Assembly: GCA_947648875.1 (NCBI GenBank)
Contig: CANSPM010000035.1
Coordinates: forward strand, 1-42,007
DNA: 42,007 bases
Direction of reading: 5' to 3'
Origin: an uncultured Lachnospiraceae bacterium
GTDB taxonomy: Bacteria > Bacillota > Clostridia > Lachnospirales > Lachnospiraceae
Shown here: one piece after another, positions 34,626 to 42,007 of the stretch
Numbering within the stretch: position 1 is the first letter of the stretch
How the letters are laid out: each line of letters begins with the position of its first letter
Program-made: the position numbers and the translations under genes
Notes under the pieces: generated by a model
Databases searched by the model: none
Told to the model about the DNA's origin: nothing
What the model saw: only the letters and a program-made list of their open reading frames with translations

Positions 34626-34654
34626 ATTGTATCCTACTTTGCCGAAAAATTCAA
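34626..34654 (-). promoter_or_regulatory. Promoter of the NYN gene
   Basis: On minus, TTGAAT (34649-34654) and TACAAT (34626-34631) are 17 bases apart. The -35 overlaps the stop codon of the upstream exported protein gene, and a hairpin (TTTGCCG...CGGCAAA) spans that junction. Confidence 0.55.
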
Positions 34655-35718
34655 TTCCGGTTCTTTTTCCGGCAAATGAATGCAGCTCCCCCCGCCACAC
34701 ATACCATGCCGGCGATTATTCCCACTGCCGTCATTCGTTTGTTCCGGCTTCCATCTTCCACCGTTTCCGGCGCAACGCCTTCCGCATCCCTGTCCGCCAT
34801 CTCAGATGCTTCCGCCTGGGAACCGTTTTCTTCCGTCTCAGGCGCCTGCGTCTGTAAATCGCTTTCCTCCGTCTCAGGCGCCTGCGTCTGCAAATCGCCT
34901 TCCTCCGTCTCAGGCGCCTGCGTCTGCAAATCGCCTTCCTCCGTCTCAGGCGCCTGCGTCTGTAAATTACTTTCCTTCAGCTGCATTTGAAGAAGAGCCT
35001 CCGCCAATCTGTCTTCTCTTTCCTGTATCTCCTCCGGGAACAAATAATCTGTTCTGATGCTGCCGACCGCCTCTCCGCTGGGGGGCTCTATCTCCGGCAA
35101 ATCCAAATAGTATAAAAAAGTATCACTCATGGATGCATACTGTTCCTTCTTTTCCTCAATAATCTGACAGGCCAGCTCGTACTCCTCTTGCGTAAAAAGA
35201 TGCGCGTAATATCGAATAAACTGGCATCCAAATGTCTCTGTATGCCATCTTTGGAAGTATTCGGTAGGACTCACATATTCTTTTAAATTCTCCTCCGTCA
35301 CCCCACTGTTCCTGTACTCCTCCAGCAGACAGGTAATCCCATCCTCTCTCCGCAGAAGTTCGTAAAAAATGTCAGAATTTATTTCTGCAAAACCGAAATA
35401 TGTCGTATAATCCTGTGTTCCATCTGTACTATAATAATTCGATATTTGTCCCATCGTGGGATGTTCCTGCATTAGCGCCGCCAGTTCCTCCGAAGGCATA
35501 CTCAAAAGCAGGTCCAATGGCGGATTCCATATGTCCAAAATTTCAAAAAAATTGTATTTCTTTTTCTCCAAATCAGTGGGATAATAATGCGTATCGTACC
35601 ACTCTTCTTTCACTTCCTCTACTTCCTCCGGTGTTGTGGCATCCGTCGGTATGGCATAAAGAAAACAGGTCAACAGACAAGCAAATCCGGCAAATATCCA
35701 TTTTACATTTTTCTTCAT
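34651..35718 (-). CDS. Exported membrane-anchored protein with 12-residue repeats
   Basis: This protein of about 355 residues has a signal peptide (residues 1-28, IFAGFACLLTCFLYAIPTDA). A ~200-residue acidic, helical extracellular region of no family I recognise follows. Then come four tandem 12-residue repeats of LQTQAPETEEGD and a degenerate fifth region. The C-terminus has a membrane segment (AVGIIAGMVCVAGGAAFIC) and a KKNRN tail. The end resembles a sorting tail, but there is no LPxTG-type motif, so it is probably a plain membrane anchor. The ATG at 35718 has GGAGGAGG upstream. The repeat region is a flexible stalk by composition. Confidence 0.75.
   Translation of the reverse strand: MKKNVKWIFAGFACLLTCFLYAIPTDATTPEEVEEVKEEWYDTHYYPTDLEKKKYNFFEILDIWNPPLDLLLSMPSEELAALMQEHPTMGQISNYYSTDGTQDYTTYFGFAEINSDIFYELLRREDGITCLLEEYRNSGVTEENLKEYVSPTEYFQRWHTETFGCQFIRYYAHLFTQEEYELACQIIEEKKEQYASMSDTFLYYLDLPEIEPPSGEAVGSIRTDYLFPEEIQEREDRLAEALLQMQLKESNLQTQAPETEEGDLQTQAPETEEGDLQTQAPETEESDLQTQAPETEENGSQAEASEMADRDAEGVAPETVEDGSRNKRMTAVGIIAGMVCVAGGAAFICRKKNRN
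34832..34975 (-). repeat. Four tandem 36-bp repeats within the exported protein gene
   Basis: Units begin at 34832, 34868, 34904 and 34940; units 2 and 3 are identical, and the others differ at a few bases. They encode LQTQAPETEE plus two variable residues. Copy number is likely to vary between strains. Confidence 0.9.
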
Positions 35719-35767
35719 CAGAGTGCCTCCTCCCCGCATTGTCCTATATAGGCAACTGGTTTCTTTG

Positions 35768-35796
35768 ATTATAACACATTACGGAACGCTTTTCTA
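35768..35796 (-). promoter_or_regulatory. Promoter of the exported repeat protein gene
   Basis: On minus, an extended -10 TGTTATAAT (TATAAT at 35768-35773) is 17 bases from a weak -35, TAGAAA (35791-35796). Confidence 0.6.
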
Positions 35797-36104
35797 TACA
35801 AAACGATAGAATCCGCGCCTGTCCTTTTACAAAGCCTGAAAATTAATATGAAAAGAACACTCCCTGTATTGCAGAACCGGTTTGCGCAATGTGTGAAACG
35901 CTTATAAAATAGTTTGTGTTGCTGTATTTTTGCGTTATGCCAGAATGGAAAACACTGAATTGATAGATCTTATGGACTACGCGATACGGGAAATATGATA
36001 TATCCATTCTATTGAAACGGATATTCACGCAATCATATACTTAATCTTCTGAATCTCTTGAGCGCCGTTGATACAATAGCCAATACTGTTTACAGACAAG
36101 ATAT
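35797..36104. other. AT-rich intergenic region without a supported gene
   Basis: There are only short reading frames, including a plus-strand 17-codon frame (MENTELIDLMDYAIREI, ending near 35999) that may be a remnant of a lost gene, and a 61-codon minus frame with no ribosome site. No hairpin or promoter stands out. Confidence 0.5.
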
Positions 36105-36404
36105 TTACAACAAATAGTTATTTTCTCTGTTTGCAATTTGTAAAGTAACCAGCTTATAGGTTGCGTAGCCCCCCGTAACCAATGGCTCCGCTTTGCAGAT
36201 TTCTTCCGCCTCTTCGCGGCTTTCCGTTTTCAGGATATACATGCCCGCCATTCCAGGATAACCTTTAAAGACACCGCAGATTTCCAGTTTTCCTGCGTCG
36301 TCCAGTTTTTTTATGTTTTCTACATGCTCCATGACTACTTTTTTTGTCATCTTATTATAGGTTTTACTTTTTTCGATCATCATCATGTACATCTGTTTTT
36401 CCAT
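36105..36404 (-). CDS. YCII-like domain protein
   Basis: This 99-residue protein has a ferredoxin-like alpha+beta pattern typical of YCII-related proteins: MYMMMIEKSKTYNK, a conserved His in VMEHVENIKKLDDAGKLEICGVF, and MYILKTESREEAEEICKAEPLV. Family members are small cytoplasmic enzymes or ligand-binding proteins with unclear reactions. The ATG at 36404 has AAAGGAG upstream. It is a single-gene unit divergent from the BlaI/M56 pair. Confidence 0.8.
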   Translation of the reverse strand: MEKQMYMMMIEKSKTYNKMTKKVVMEHVENIKKLDDAGKLEICGVFKGYPGMAGMYILKTESREEAEEICKAEPLVTGGYATYKLVTLQIANRENNYLL

Positions 36405-36437
36405 GGGACAGTCTCCTTTTTTCAGTATTTTGTCAGT

Positions 36438-36533
36438 ATTATACCAAATGAACCGCACATGGCATGGATGGCCATTCGGCCGTTTCCTGCCTTAAATAAG
36501 GTTTATTATACCATAATTTCCAGTCCAACGCAA
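36438..36533 (-). promoter_or_regulatory. Tandem promoters of the YCII-like gene
   Basis: On minus, distal promoter TTGCGT (36528-36533)-17-TATAAT (36505-36510) and a proximal extended -10 TGGTATAAT (TATAAT at 36438-36443) both face the gene. The proximal one lacks a good -35. Confidence 0.5.
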
Positions 36534-36641
36534 TTGTGAAAGTGAATGCTTACCGGCAAGCAGGTAAAAATGTTTCCGGGGGAAGGCAGCAGAATGGCCG
36601 TGGCTCTAATAGGATATCGTCCGGGGGCACTAAATGCAGGA

Positions 36642-36695
36642 TTGACAAACGGGAGTCGATAATGATAGACTTATATTAGATCTATTATTATCGAC
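36642..36695 (+). promoter_or_regulatory. Promoter and 15-bp inverted-repeat operator of the BlaI/M56 operon
   Basis: TTGACA (36642-36647) is 18 bases from a -10-like TAGACT (36666-36671). An inverted repeat, GTCGATAATGATAGA (36655-36669) with 36681-36695 (one mismatch, 11-base centre), covers the -10 region. It is placed where a BlaI-type dimer would block transcription. Confidence 0.7.
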
Positions 36696-36728
36696 CTAAT
36701 ATATAACTTATGCAGGATGGAGGAAACT

Positions 36729-37100
36729 ATGGAATATGCTAAATTGTGTGACAGTGAATATCGTTTCATGCAGGTGGTCTGGGAATACGCCCCGGTAGGC
36801 AGTGGTCAGCTGGTAAAGCTATGCGAGGCGAAGCTGGGATGGAAAAAATCCACAACCTACACCGTGCTGAAAAAGCTGGCGGAGAAAGGGTATCTGCGCA
36901 ACGATAGCGCCCTGGTGACAGTGTTGGTTCCCCAGGAGCAAGCCCAGCGGGAAGAGTCCGCCTACTTTGTGGAGCGGACCTTTGGAGGATCGCTGCCCCA
37001 TTTTCTGGCGGCGTTTCTGGGTGACCGGAAGCTGTCGGACCAGGAGGCGGAGGCAATCGAGGCGATGATCAGGGCACACAGGGAGGCCGATGGGAAATAA
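36729..37100 (+). CDS. blaI: BlaI/MecI-family repressor
   Basis: This 123-residue winged-helix repressor has the family pattern CDSEYRFMQVVWEYAPVGSGQLVKL followed by KLGWKKSTTYTVLKKLAEKGYL (recognition helix and wing). The C-terminal helix RKLSDQEAEAIEAMI matches the dimerisation region. BlaI proteins are inactivated by cleavage near a conserved Asn-Phe before that helix; here the aligned residues appear to be Ala-Phe (LAAFLG). ATG at 36729 has GGAGG upstream; a start at 36717 is also possible. Its stop overlaps the M56 gene start by 11 bases. It very probably represses its own operon through the palindrome upstream. Confidence 0.92.
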   Translation: MEYAKLCDSEYRFMQVVWEYAPVGSGQLVKLCEAKLGWKKSTTYTVLKKLAEKGYLRNDSALVTVLVPQEQAQREESAYFVERTFGGSLPHFLAAFLGDRKLSDQEAEAIEAMIRAHREADGK

Positions 37101-40100
37101 CCTTATGTACATAACAGAGATTTTTTTGGCAACGGTAAATAGAGGCATCACGGCGGGCATCGTGATTCTGGCGGTGCTCCTGGCGCGGGAGCTGCTGGTG
37201 AGGCTACGTGTGCCAAGGCGGTATATTTATCTGCTCTGGCTCATACCGGCCCTGCGTCTGCTGTGCCCTGTGACGCTCTCGTCCGTCACAAGTCTGTTCA
37301 ATCTCCCTGTATTTGACCGGGCGGTGCAGACGGAAGCGGGGCTGACGTATTTACCGGAGGAACTGACAGCGCTGACGCAGACCGGGGAGCAGACGGAGGG
37401 CGTGCGGAGTGGTTCCTATGGCATGGGCACCGTACGACAGGATATTGGAGAAGCGGCGAACTATTACGGAGGTCATGCGTTTGAACTGCCGTTACAGCGT
37501 CTGAATCAGGCAGGCAGTCCGGATAATTCGAAAGCAATTGTAGAAGATTCTGTTCCGATAGATTTAAGGCCCATGGCTCTACAGGGGCTGGCGGGTGTAT
37601 GGCTGGCGGGAGTCATTCTTCTGGCTTGCAGGCAGTTGTATGCCTATGGAAAGGTCTGTAGGCAGGTGGCTTGCGCGGTACGCCTGCCGGATGAAATTGG
37701 CGGCAATATTTACGAATGTGAGAATATCCGCTCACCTTTCACCATGGGGCCGATACATGCCAGAATTTACATTCCCTGTCAAATGGAAAGACGAGAACGG
37801 GAGTATGTGCTGCTCCATGAACGATACCATATACGATGTCATGATTTGTGGGCGCGGCTGTTGGCCTGCGCTCTTCAAGTGTTCTATTGGTACAATCCCC
37901 TCATATGGGTAGGGGGCCGCTGCATGGAACGAGATATGGAGATGCGCTGCGACGAACATGTGCTGGAACAGATGGGAGAGAATATACGGTATGACTATAG
38001 CCTATCTCTGTTGTCCTATGCGGCAGGCAGGCGTTATCACCCCATGGATGTGACAGCATTTGGGGAATCCGGTACCGGAAAGAGGGTGAATCATGTGTTG
38101 AAGTACCGGAAAACAAGTATTTGCATAGCGATATTAGCGGTTACAGCCATTTTGGCTGTGGCGGTGGTCTGCCTGACGGACCGAAAGCCTGACGGGGAAA
38201 ATCTGCCGGAGGATAAGTCGACTCCGGTGGAAAAGACCTATTTCTGGGGGCAACAGGAAATGAAGATAGATTTCCCGAAAGAGAACGTGACTCCCTCCAT
38301 GTCTCTGGCGGGACGCAGCTTGATCCCCCTGACGCTGGAGACGGAGGCGGGTATCTATGAGAACACCTACAGCTGTGTGGGAGGACATTGCTTTTTTATG
38401 GTGCATTCTTACTACGGAGATAATATCACGACCTATGAATTGCAGGTATTTGACGGAGACAGAAAGGAATGGAGCAGCGGATTGGTGGACATGGGGCTGC
38501 TGGATAGAGGATATATATATGATATATTTGCCGTCTCCGCCCAGGAACTGGTGTATCTGGTGCTCACCAGAAATGAGGACCGGGAATATGAGTCATACTA
38601 TGCGGTACATATGAGCCGGGAGGGGGAGGAACTGAAACGAGTGGACCTGCTGCCCGCGTGTCTGGAACTGGATATGGTGCAGCAACAGGTATTGCCTACA
38701 GAAATCTGTGTGGACAGCCAGGGAAATTACTATATGATATCTTTTGACGGAAAGAAAATGGCTATTTTGGACAGTGAGGGAAAAACGGTTGCCTCCCGGG
38801 ACAGCAGTATCCGGTATAAGCGGGTGGTTCCCTGGATAACGGCCGGTCCCGACGGGGGAATCCTGACCCAGGGCTACAATGAGGAAAACGGTATGGAATG
38901 GCTGTGGCTGGACGGCACCCGGGAGAAAAGTCTGGGAACTGCCGGAGGGATGTCGTTTACCGACCGGTTAATTCCCCTGGATAATGGCCTGTATTACTAT
39001 ATCACCGGTGACAAGGTGATCTATCAGGGGAACGGGGACACGGGCATTCTGGAGTATCTGTTTGACGCAGGCAATATCCTTGGGAACTGGGGGGAGGTGG
39101 CTGTCAACGGAGAAGGCGAGATATTGCTTTTTGTGCGGAAGGAGGACAGCTCCGTGGCATATGTGTTAAATCGTGCAGGGCAGACACGGATGGGGGAAGG
39201 AGGCCAATCTATAGATGGCGCAAATCCCCTGCATGCCACCTGCATCTCCACATTTTCCTGGAATCAGGATCTGGAGAGCACTTTGCCTGTATTCATGGCG
39301 GACCACCCAGAGTACGCGTTTGACCTAAAGGCGGTGGCAGAAGCAGACCGCGCTGCCGCTCATGACAGAGTGTGGAATGAACTGATTGCAGGAGGAGGGC
39401 CGGATCTGCTCTATATTGATGAAGAGGATCTGGTGGCGCTGTGGGAAAAGGGCGTGCTGATGGATCTGAGAGAACTGCTCAGTCAGGAGACGCTGGATAT
39501 GATCTATCCAGGTCTGTTGGACACAGGGACCATTGACGGCAGCCTGGCCGGAGTCAGCATCTTCTACAATTTTCGCTCTCTGGTGACGGACAGGAATATA
39601 TGGTCAAAAGAGGAATGGTCTGTGGAGGAGGTGGTGACTCTGCTTGAGACGGGGAATTATCCCCACGCCGTACACCGAGGGTGGAGGTACAGCGGGCCGG
39701 AATCTCTGATGCATTTGCTGGTATACGGTGACCTGGAGCATACCCCTTTTATTGATTGGGAGGCAGGTATCTGCGCCTTTGACAGCGATCTGTTCGTTCG
39801 GCTGCTGAAAGCGGTAAAACAATACCAGAGTGACGAATATGCGGAAGTGGAAGCCCCCGATGAATATATGTCATGCTTTCAGGAACTGCTAGACGGCAAT
39901 TGTCTGGCTGTTGAGGATACGGTCGTTGACCGATCCGGTTTTGTGTATAGTAAGCAGTTCTTAGGGGAACGGTATAACAGGCCTGGTATACCAGGGGCCA
40001 ACGGTTCCAGGCAGGTGGTAGATCCGGTGGGCTTTTATGTGGTGAATAAAAACTGTAAAAATAAGGAGGCGGCAGCTGCATATCTGGAATTTTTGCTTGG

Positions 40101-40467
40101 CACCAGATATATGGCGGATTATAGAAAAGACTGCCGGGACAGTTTTCAGGTCGGTAAAGATTGGGAGGGCAAATGGGCCATAAGCCAACAGGTCAATGGT
40201 ATGTACGGACTATCCTATCTGCTGGATACCAAGGACCCGGCTCTGTTTGATGAGGAGATGCCCCAGGTCTATGTGGAATACCTGGAGTACTGCGAGGACT
40301 ATTATGATTTTATGGAAGCACTTGAGGGACAGCCGCCCACGGATGAGAGGCTTATAACTATCATCGAGGAAGAGGCGAAAAATTTCTTTGAGGGCACTCA
40401 CAGTGCGGAAGATGTGGCGAAAGTCATTCAGAAGCGGGTACAGCTATATCTGAATGAACGACAGTGA
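37090..40467 (+). CDS. M56 (BlaR1-type) metallopeptidase fused to a propeller-like and an ABC solute-binding-like domain
   Basis: This 1125-residue protein has three parts. Residues 1-340 are a BlaR1/MecR1-type membrane peptidase: membrane segments near 15-35, 45-68 and 163-183; the SPFTMGPIHARIYIP motif (215-229); the zinc site HERYH (243-247); and MEMRCDEHVL (283-292). A membrane segment at 343-363 leads outside. Residues ~385-705 form repeated beta strands of propeller character (GNYYMISFDGKK, GGILTQGYNEENG). Residues ~715-1110 resemble an extracellular family 1 solute-binding protein (CISTFSWNQDLES, GGGPDLLYIDEEDLVALWEKGVLMDL, PVGFYVVNKNCKNKEAAAAYLEFLLG). The BlaR1 penicillin-sensor domain is absent. 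It overlaps blaI and probably cleaves BlaI on ligand binding. The ligand (sugar or peptide) is unknown. Confidence 0.88.
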   Translation: MGNNLMYITEIFLATVNRGITAGIVILAVLLARELLVRLRVPRRYIYLLWLIPALRLLCPVTLSSVTSLFNLPVFDRAVQTEAGLTYLPEELTALTQTGEQTEGVRSGSYGMGTVRQDIGEAANYYGGHAFELPLQRLNQAGSPDNSKAIVEDSVPIDLRPMALQGLAGVWLAGVILLACRQLYAYGKVCRQVACAVRLPDEIGGNIYECENIRSPFTMGPIHARIYIPCQMERREREYVLLHERYHIRCHDLWARLLACALQVFYWYNPLIWVGGRCMERDMEMRCDEHVLEQMGENIRYDYSLSLLSYAAGRRYHPMDVTAFGESGTGKRVNHVLKYRKTSICIAILAVTAILAVAVVCLTDRKPDGENLPEDKSTPVEKTYFWGQQEMKIDFPKENVTPSMSLAGRSLIPLTLETEAGIYENTYSCVGGHCFFMVHSYYGDNITTYELQVFDGDRKEWSSGLVDMGLLDRGYIYDIFAVSAQELVYLVLTRNEDREYESYYAVHMSREGEELKRVDLLPACLELDMVQQQVLPTEICVDSQGNYYMISFDGKKMAILDSEGKTVASRDSSIRYKRVVPWITAGPDGGILTQGYNEENGMEWLWLDGTREKSLGTAGGMSFTDRLIPLDNGLYYYITGDKVIYQGNGDTGILEYLFDAGNILGNWGEVAVNGEGEILLFVRKEDSSVAYVLNRAGQTRMGEGGQSIDGANPLHATCISTFSWNQDLESTLPVFMADHPEYAFDLKAVAEADRAAAHDRVWNELIAGGGPDLLYIDEEDLVALWEKGVLMDLRELLSQETLDMIYPGLLDTGTIDGSLAGVSIFYNFRSLVTDRNIWSKEEWSVEEVVTLLETGNYPHAVHRGWRYSGPESLMHLLVYGDLEHTPFIDWEAGICAFDSDLFVRLLKAVKQYQSDEYAEVEAPDEYMSCFQELLDGNCLAVEDTVVDRSGFVYSKQFLGERYNRPGIPGANGSRQVVDPVGFYVVNKNCKNKEAAAAYLEFLLGTRYMADYRKDCRDSFQVGKDWEGKWAISQQVNGMYGLSYLLDTKDPALFDEEMPQVYVEYLEYCEDYYDFMEALEGQPPTDERLITIIEEEAKNFFEGTHSAEDVAKVIQKRVQLYLNERQ

Positions 40468-40494
40468 ATGACTCTGATATGCGGAAAACGGTTT

Positions 40495-40517
40495 AAAGCC
40501 CCAAAGATTGGGGCTTT
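40495..40517 (+). terminator. Terminator of the BlaI/M56 operon
   Basis: A ten-base stem (AAAGCCCCAA, 40495-40504, with 40508-40517) has a three-base loop, 28 bases after the M56 stop. The T-run is short. Confidence 0.75.
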
Positions 40518-40646
40518 GCCGCAGAGCTCTGCCCACAGATGCCTCTGTCGGATTTCTCCGTGAATGCACACTCTACATCCGTCTGGACACTTTGCGCCAA
40601 ACATTTTAGCGCGGACATTACCATAATCAAGAACAGCCCCCAAATT

Positions 40647-41156
40647 TTATTCTTTCTTCCGTGTTAAGAAAATTCCAATGATTGCACCAATAAAGATAAA
40701 CAGTGCTACTCGGACAAACAGCCATTCAAATGAGTGAAATGCCACTCCGAGAACAGCGGTTTCGGGGTCATTATAATTCCACCCTAAGTAAGGGCTTTCT
40801 AATCTCAATAAGATTACACAAACTATTACTATGATTGCTGATAATGCAATAAGCAACCAATGAATAACTTTTCTCCTTGTAGTTTTCCTTTGGGCCAATT
40901 GCAAGTTTATCACCTCCAATTTTTCAGAGATCACTTTTAAGTTATCAATCTCCGATTCAACAACAGTTTCTCCAAGCAATATGCTTACGGGCGTTTCCAG
41001 CACTTCCGATATGAGGACTAGCATATCCGAATCGGGCACTGACAGTCCTTGCTCCCATTTGGAAACTGTCTGCCGCACGATGTTCAGCATGATAGCCAGT
41101 TCTTGTTGTGAAAGTCCTTTTGATTTTCTAATTGCTTTAATGTTCTCGTTAAGCAT
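40647..41156 (-). CDS. XRE-family regulator with two C-terminal membrane segments
   Basis: This 169-residue protein has an N-terminal XRE helix-turn-helix (IKAIRKSKGLSQQELAIMLN and VRQTVSKWEQGLSVPDSDML). A coiled-coil linker (EIDNLKVISEKLEVINLQL) follows, then membrane segments VIHWLLIALSAIIVIVCVILL and WLFVRVALFIFIGAIIGIFL, with the tail RKKE. This is a small membrane-tethered repressor type common in Firmicutes. The start at 41156 has GGAGG upstream. A perfect palindrome overlaps its -35, suggesting autorepression. Confidence 0.9.
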   Translation of the reverse strand: MLNENIKAIRKSKGLSQQELAIMLNIVRQTVSKWEQGLSVPDSDMLVLISEVLETPVSILLGETVVESEIDNLKVISEKLEVINLQLAQRKTTRRKVIHWLLIALSAIIVIVCVILLRLESPYLGWNYNDPETAVLGVAFHSFEWLFVRVALFIFIGAIIGIFLTRKKE

Positions 41157-41191
41157 TAAAGATAACCTCCGTCTTTTTAGTCGTTACCACA

Positions 41192-41226
41192 ATTATATGT
41201 AGAATTGCCCGTTGCTACAAGCAACG
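41192..41226 (-). promoter_or_regulatory. Promoter and palindromic operator of the XRE gene
   Basis: On minus, TTGTAG (41215-41220) and TATAAT (41192-41197) are 17 bases apart. A perfect inverted repeat CGTTGCT-ACA-AGCAACG (41210-41226) covers the -35. Confidence 0.75.
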
Positions 41227-41547
41227 CATTTTAACATAATCAGAAAAATAGCAACTATTTCATAGAATTACGGAATAATGGGCTTCAGTCACTGCAAAAG
41301 GGACATCCGTCAGACTGGTCTTGCGTTTGAGACTGGTCTTGCGTTTGAGCTTGGCCGCAGTGGCAAGAGCCAACAAAGTAACATAGCAGAGTATATGACT
41401 TTATTGCAAAGGGACCGGGAGAATATCGAATTAGGACGCGAAGAAGAAACAAGTATATCCCTTCCAGAAAATGACCATCGTTTTTTTCAAACCAGAATTC
41501 AGCATTGTTATTTCCATTTCACATATATAATATACCTCTTTTTGAAT
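41227..41547. other. Intergenic debris with an 18-bp tandem duplication
   Basis: No gene is supported. Two adjacent copies of GACTGGTCTTGCGTTTGA (41313-41330 and 41331-41348) lie in a plus-strand frame (41278-41634) whose start has no ribosome site and which runs into the IS66 fragment. The frame has a hydrophilic stretch (IAEYMTLLQRDRENIELG) that may be a remnant of a mobile-element gene. Confidence 0.4.
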
Positions 41548-41841
41548 TTAGACTTGCAAGACATAGCGAATAATCGTGACATTGGTAATCTTTATTTGCG
41601 TGAAATAGGCCTCCACCAGCGGGCAGACACTTAACTGGCGGCAGGTTTTGCGTTCTTGCGCCGGAAGATCCTTCAACAGCTTTTCCTTCCGGTAGATGGC
41701 CTGTATCATTGTCAGCGCAAGGTATGCACGGCTGTCTTTCCGCTTTGCTTTTGGCAGCGCCCACTGCCTTGTCCCCTTCATACCCGTGATAGAAATATAG
41801 TCTATTGTTACATACTCTGCCCTTGCAGGTGAGGTATGCAC
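41548..41841 (-). pseudogene. IS66-family transposase fragment
   Basis: A 97-codon frame contains ITGMKGTRQWALPKAKRK, corresponding to the IS66 region around the WAHxRRKF motif. IYRKEKLLKDLPAQERKTCRQ follows, corresponding to the typical IS66 segment YAIExxLKDLxxEERxxxRQ. It has no start signal, its catalytic motifs are missing or altered, and it ends abruptly after VEAYF. The rest of the element is absent. It is a decayed internal fragment, not an active transposase. Confidence 0.6.
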
Positions 41842-41885
41842 TATCTACCATTTACCAATTATCTACAGATTTTATCAAAAATCTC

Positions 41886-42007
41886 TTGAAACATTTCACA
41901 TTCAGTGCTATTATAATAATGCTAAGGGAAGGCTCCTACTCCAAAGTGGACGCTCTGAGTTAAGGCTAAAGAATGTCCTTACGGACACACCTATCCTGTG
42001 GATCAGA
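41886..42007 (+). ncRNA. Promoter and 5' part of a possible M-box-like leader RNA (cut by window end)
   Basis: TTGAAA (41886-41891) and TATTAT (41909-41914) are 17 bases apart. The predicted RNA starts near 41921 with GCTAAGGGAAGGCTCCTAC, resembling the conserved opening of Mg2+ (M-box/ykoK) riboswitches (TTAGGTGAGGCTCCTA). A hairpin TGTCC-TTAC-GGACA (41974-41987) sits where the M-box has its AACGTC stem, and CTGA (41954-41957) can pair with TCAG (42003-42006). The match is partial and the element is truncated, so another structured leader is possible. Confidence 0.33.

Noticed and set aside
35843..36028. 61-codon minus-strand frame in AT-rich intergenic DNA
   Set aside because: There is no ribosome site and no recognisable motif, and the composition matches non-coding DNA.
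41278..41634. 118-codon plus-strand frame with an 18-bp duplication
   Set aside because: There is no ribosome site, and it runs antisense into the IS66 fragment; kept only as intergenic debris.
1..42007. Search for tRNA, rRNA, CRISPR arrays, phage genes or a complete insertion sequence
   Set aside because: None was seen; only two mobile-element fragments at the window ends.

Overview
The window looks like a chromosomal segment of a gut-type Clostridia member, most likely Lachnospiraceae. The reasons are Gram-positive features (class B sortase with a PQTG substrate, PdaA-like deacetylase, strong AGGAGG ribosome sites), anaerobe-type enzymes (radical SAM activase, cysteine desulfidase), a short cytoplasmic-type GH10 xylanase, and close matches by eye to Lachnospiraceae families. 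No rRNA, tRNA, CRISPR array, prophage or complete insertion sequence was seen. Most genes are on the minus strand. Only the sortase pair (9.3-11.2 kb) and the BlaI/M56 pair (36.7-40.5 kb) are on plus.

Layout. 0-0.4 kb: decayed start of a large serine recombinase with an inverted repeat. 0.4-2.8 kb: UDP-sugar supply (UDPGP-type pyrophosphorylase, then galE). 3.1-7.0 kb: a VWA/metallopeptidase-like protein, a MoxR-type AAA+ ATPase and a leucine-rich-repeat protein in one apparent operon. 7.4-7.8 kb: a BlaI-like repressor with no membrane partner nearby. 7.9-9.1 kb: a Cys4-motif protein translationally coupled to a small radical SAM enzyme. 9.3-11.2 kb: class B sortase and its probable wall-anchored substrate. 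11.4-19.8 kb: a long minus-strand run, in transcription order Suv3-like helicase, MATE exporter, FakA-C-like small protein, dGTPase, cysteine desulfidase, FUSC-like membrane protein and polysaccharide deacetylase, interrupted by two unusual repeat structures. 20-24.7 kb: a large hybrid histidine kinase followed by a chemoreceptor. 24.9-28 kb: NUDIX hydrolase, acylphosphatase, AraC regulator and GH10 xylanase; the xylanase has a cre-like site upstream. 28.3-33.5 kb: OmpR-type two-component system and a three-gene ABC-2 type transporter that share a direct-repeat motif in both promoters. 33.6-36.4 kb: NYN/OST-HTH RNase-like protein, an exported repeat protein and a YCII-like protein. 36.7-40.5 kb: BlaI repressor and a 1125-residue M56 peptidase fused to a propeller-like region and an ABC solute-binding-protein-like domain. 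40.6-42 kb: membrane-anchored XRE regulator with a palindromic operator, an IS66 fragment, and a promoter followed by a possible M-box-like RNA cut by the window edge.

Best candidates for new biology. First, the BlaI/M56-solute-binding fusion looks like a one-protein ligand sensor that signals through proteolysis of a repressor, with the beta-lactam sensor domain of BlaR1 replaced by a binding-protein fold. Second, the Cys4 protein/radical SAM pair may be an undescribed enzyme-substrate or enzyme-partner unit. All functional statements rest on motif recognition by eye; no database search was run.
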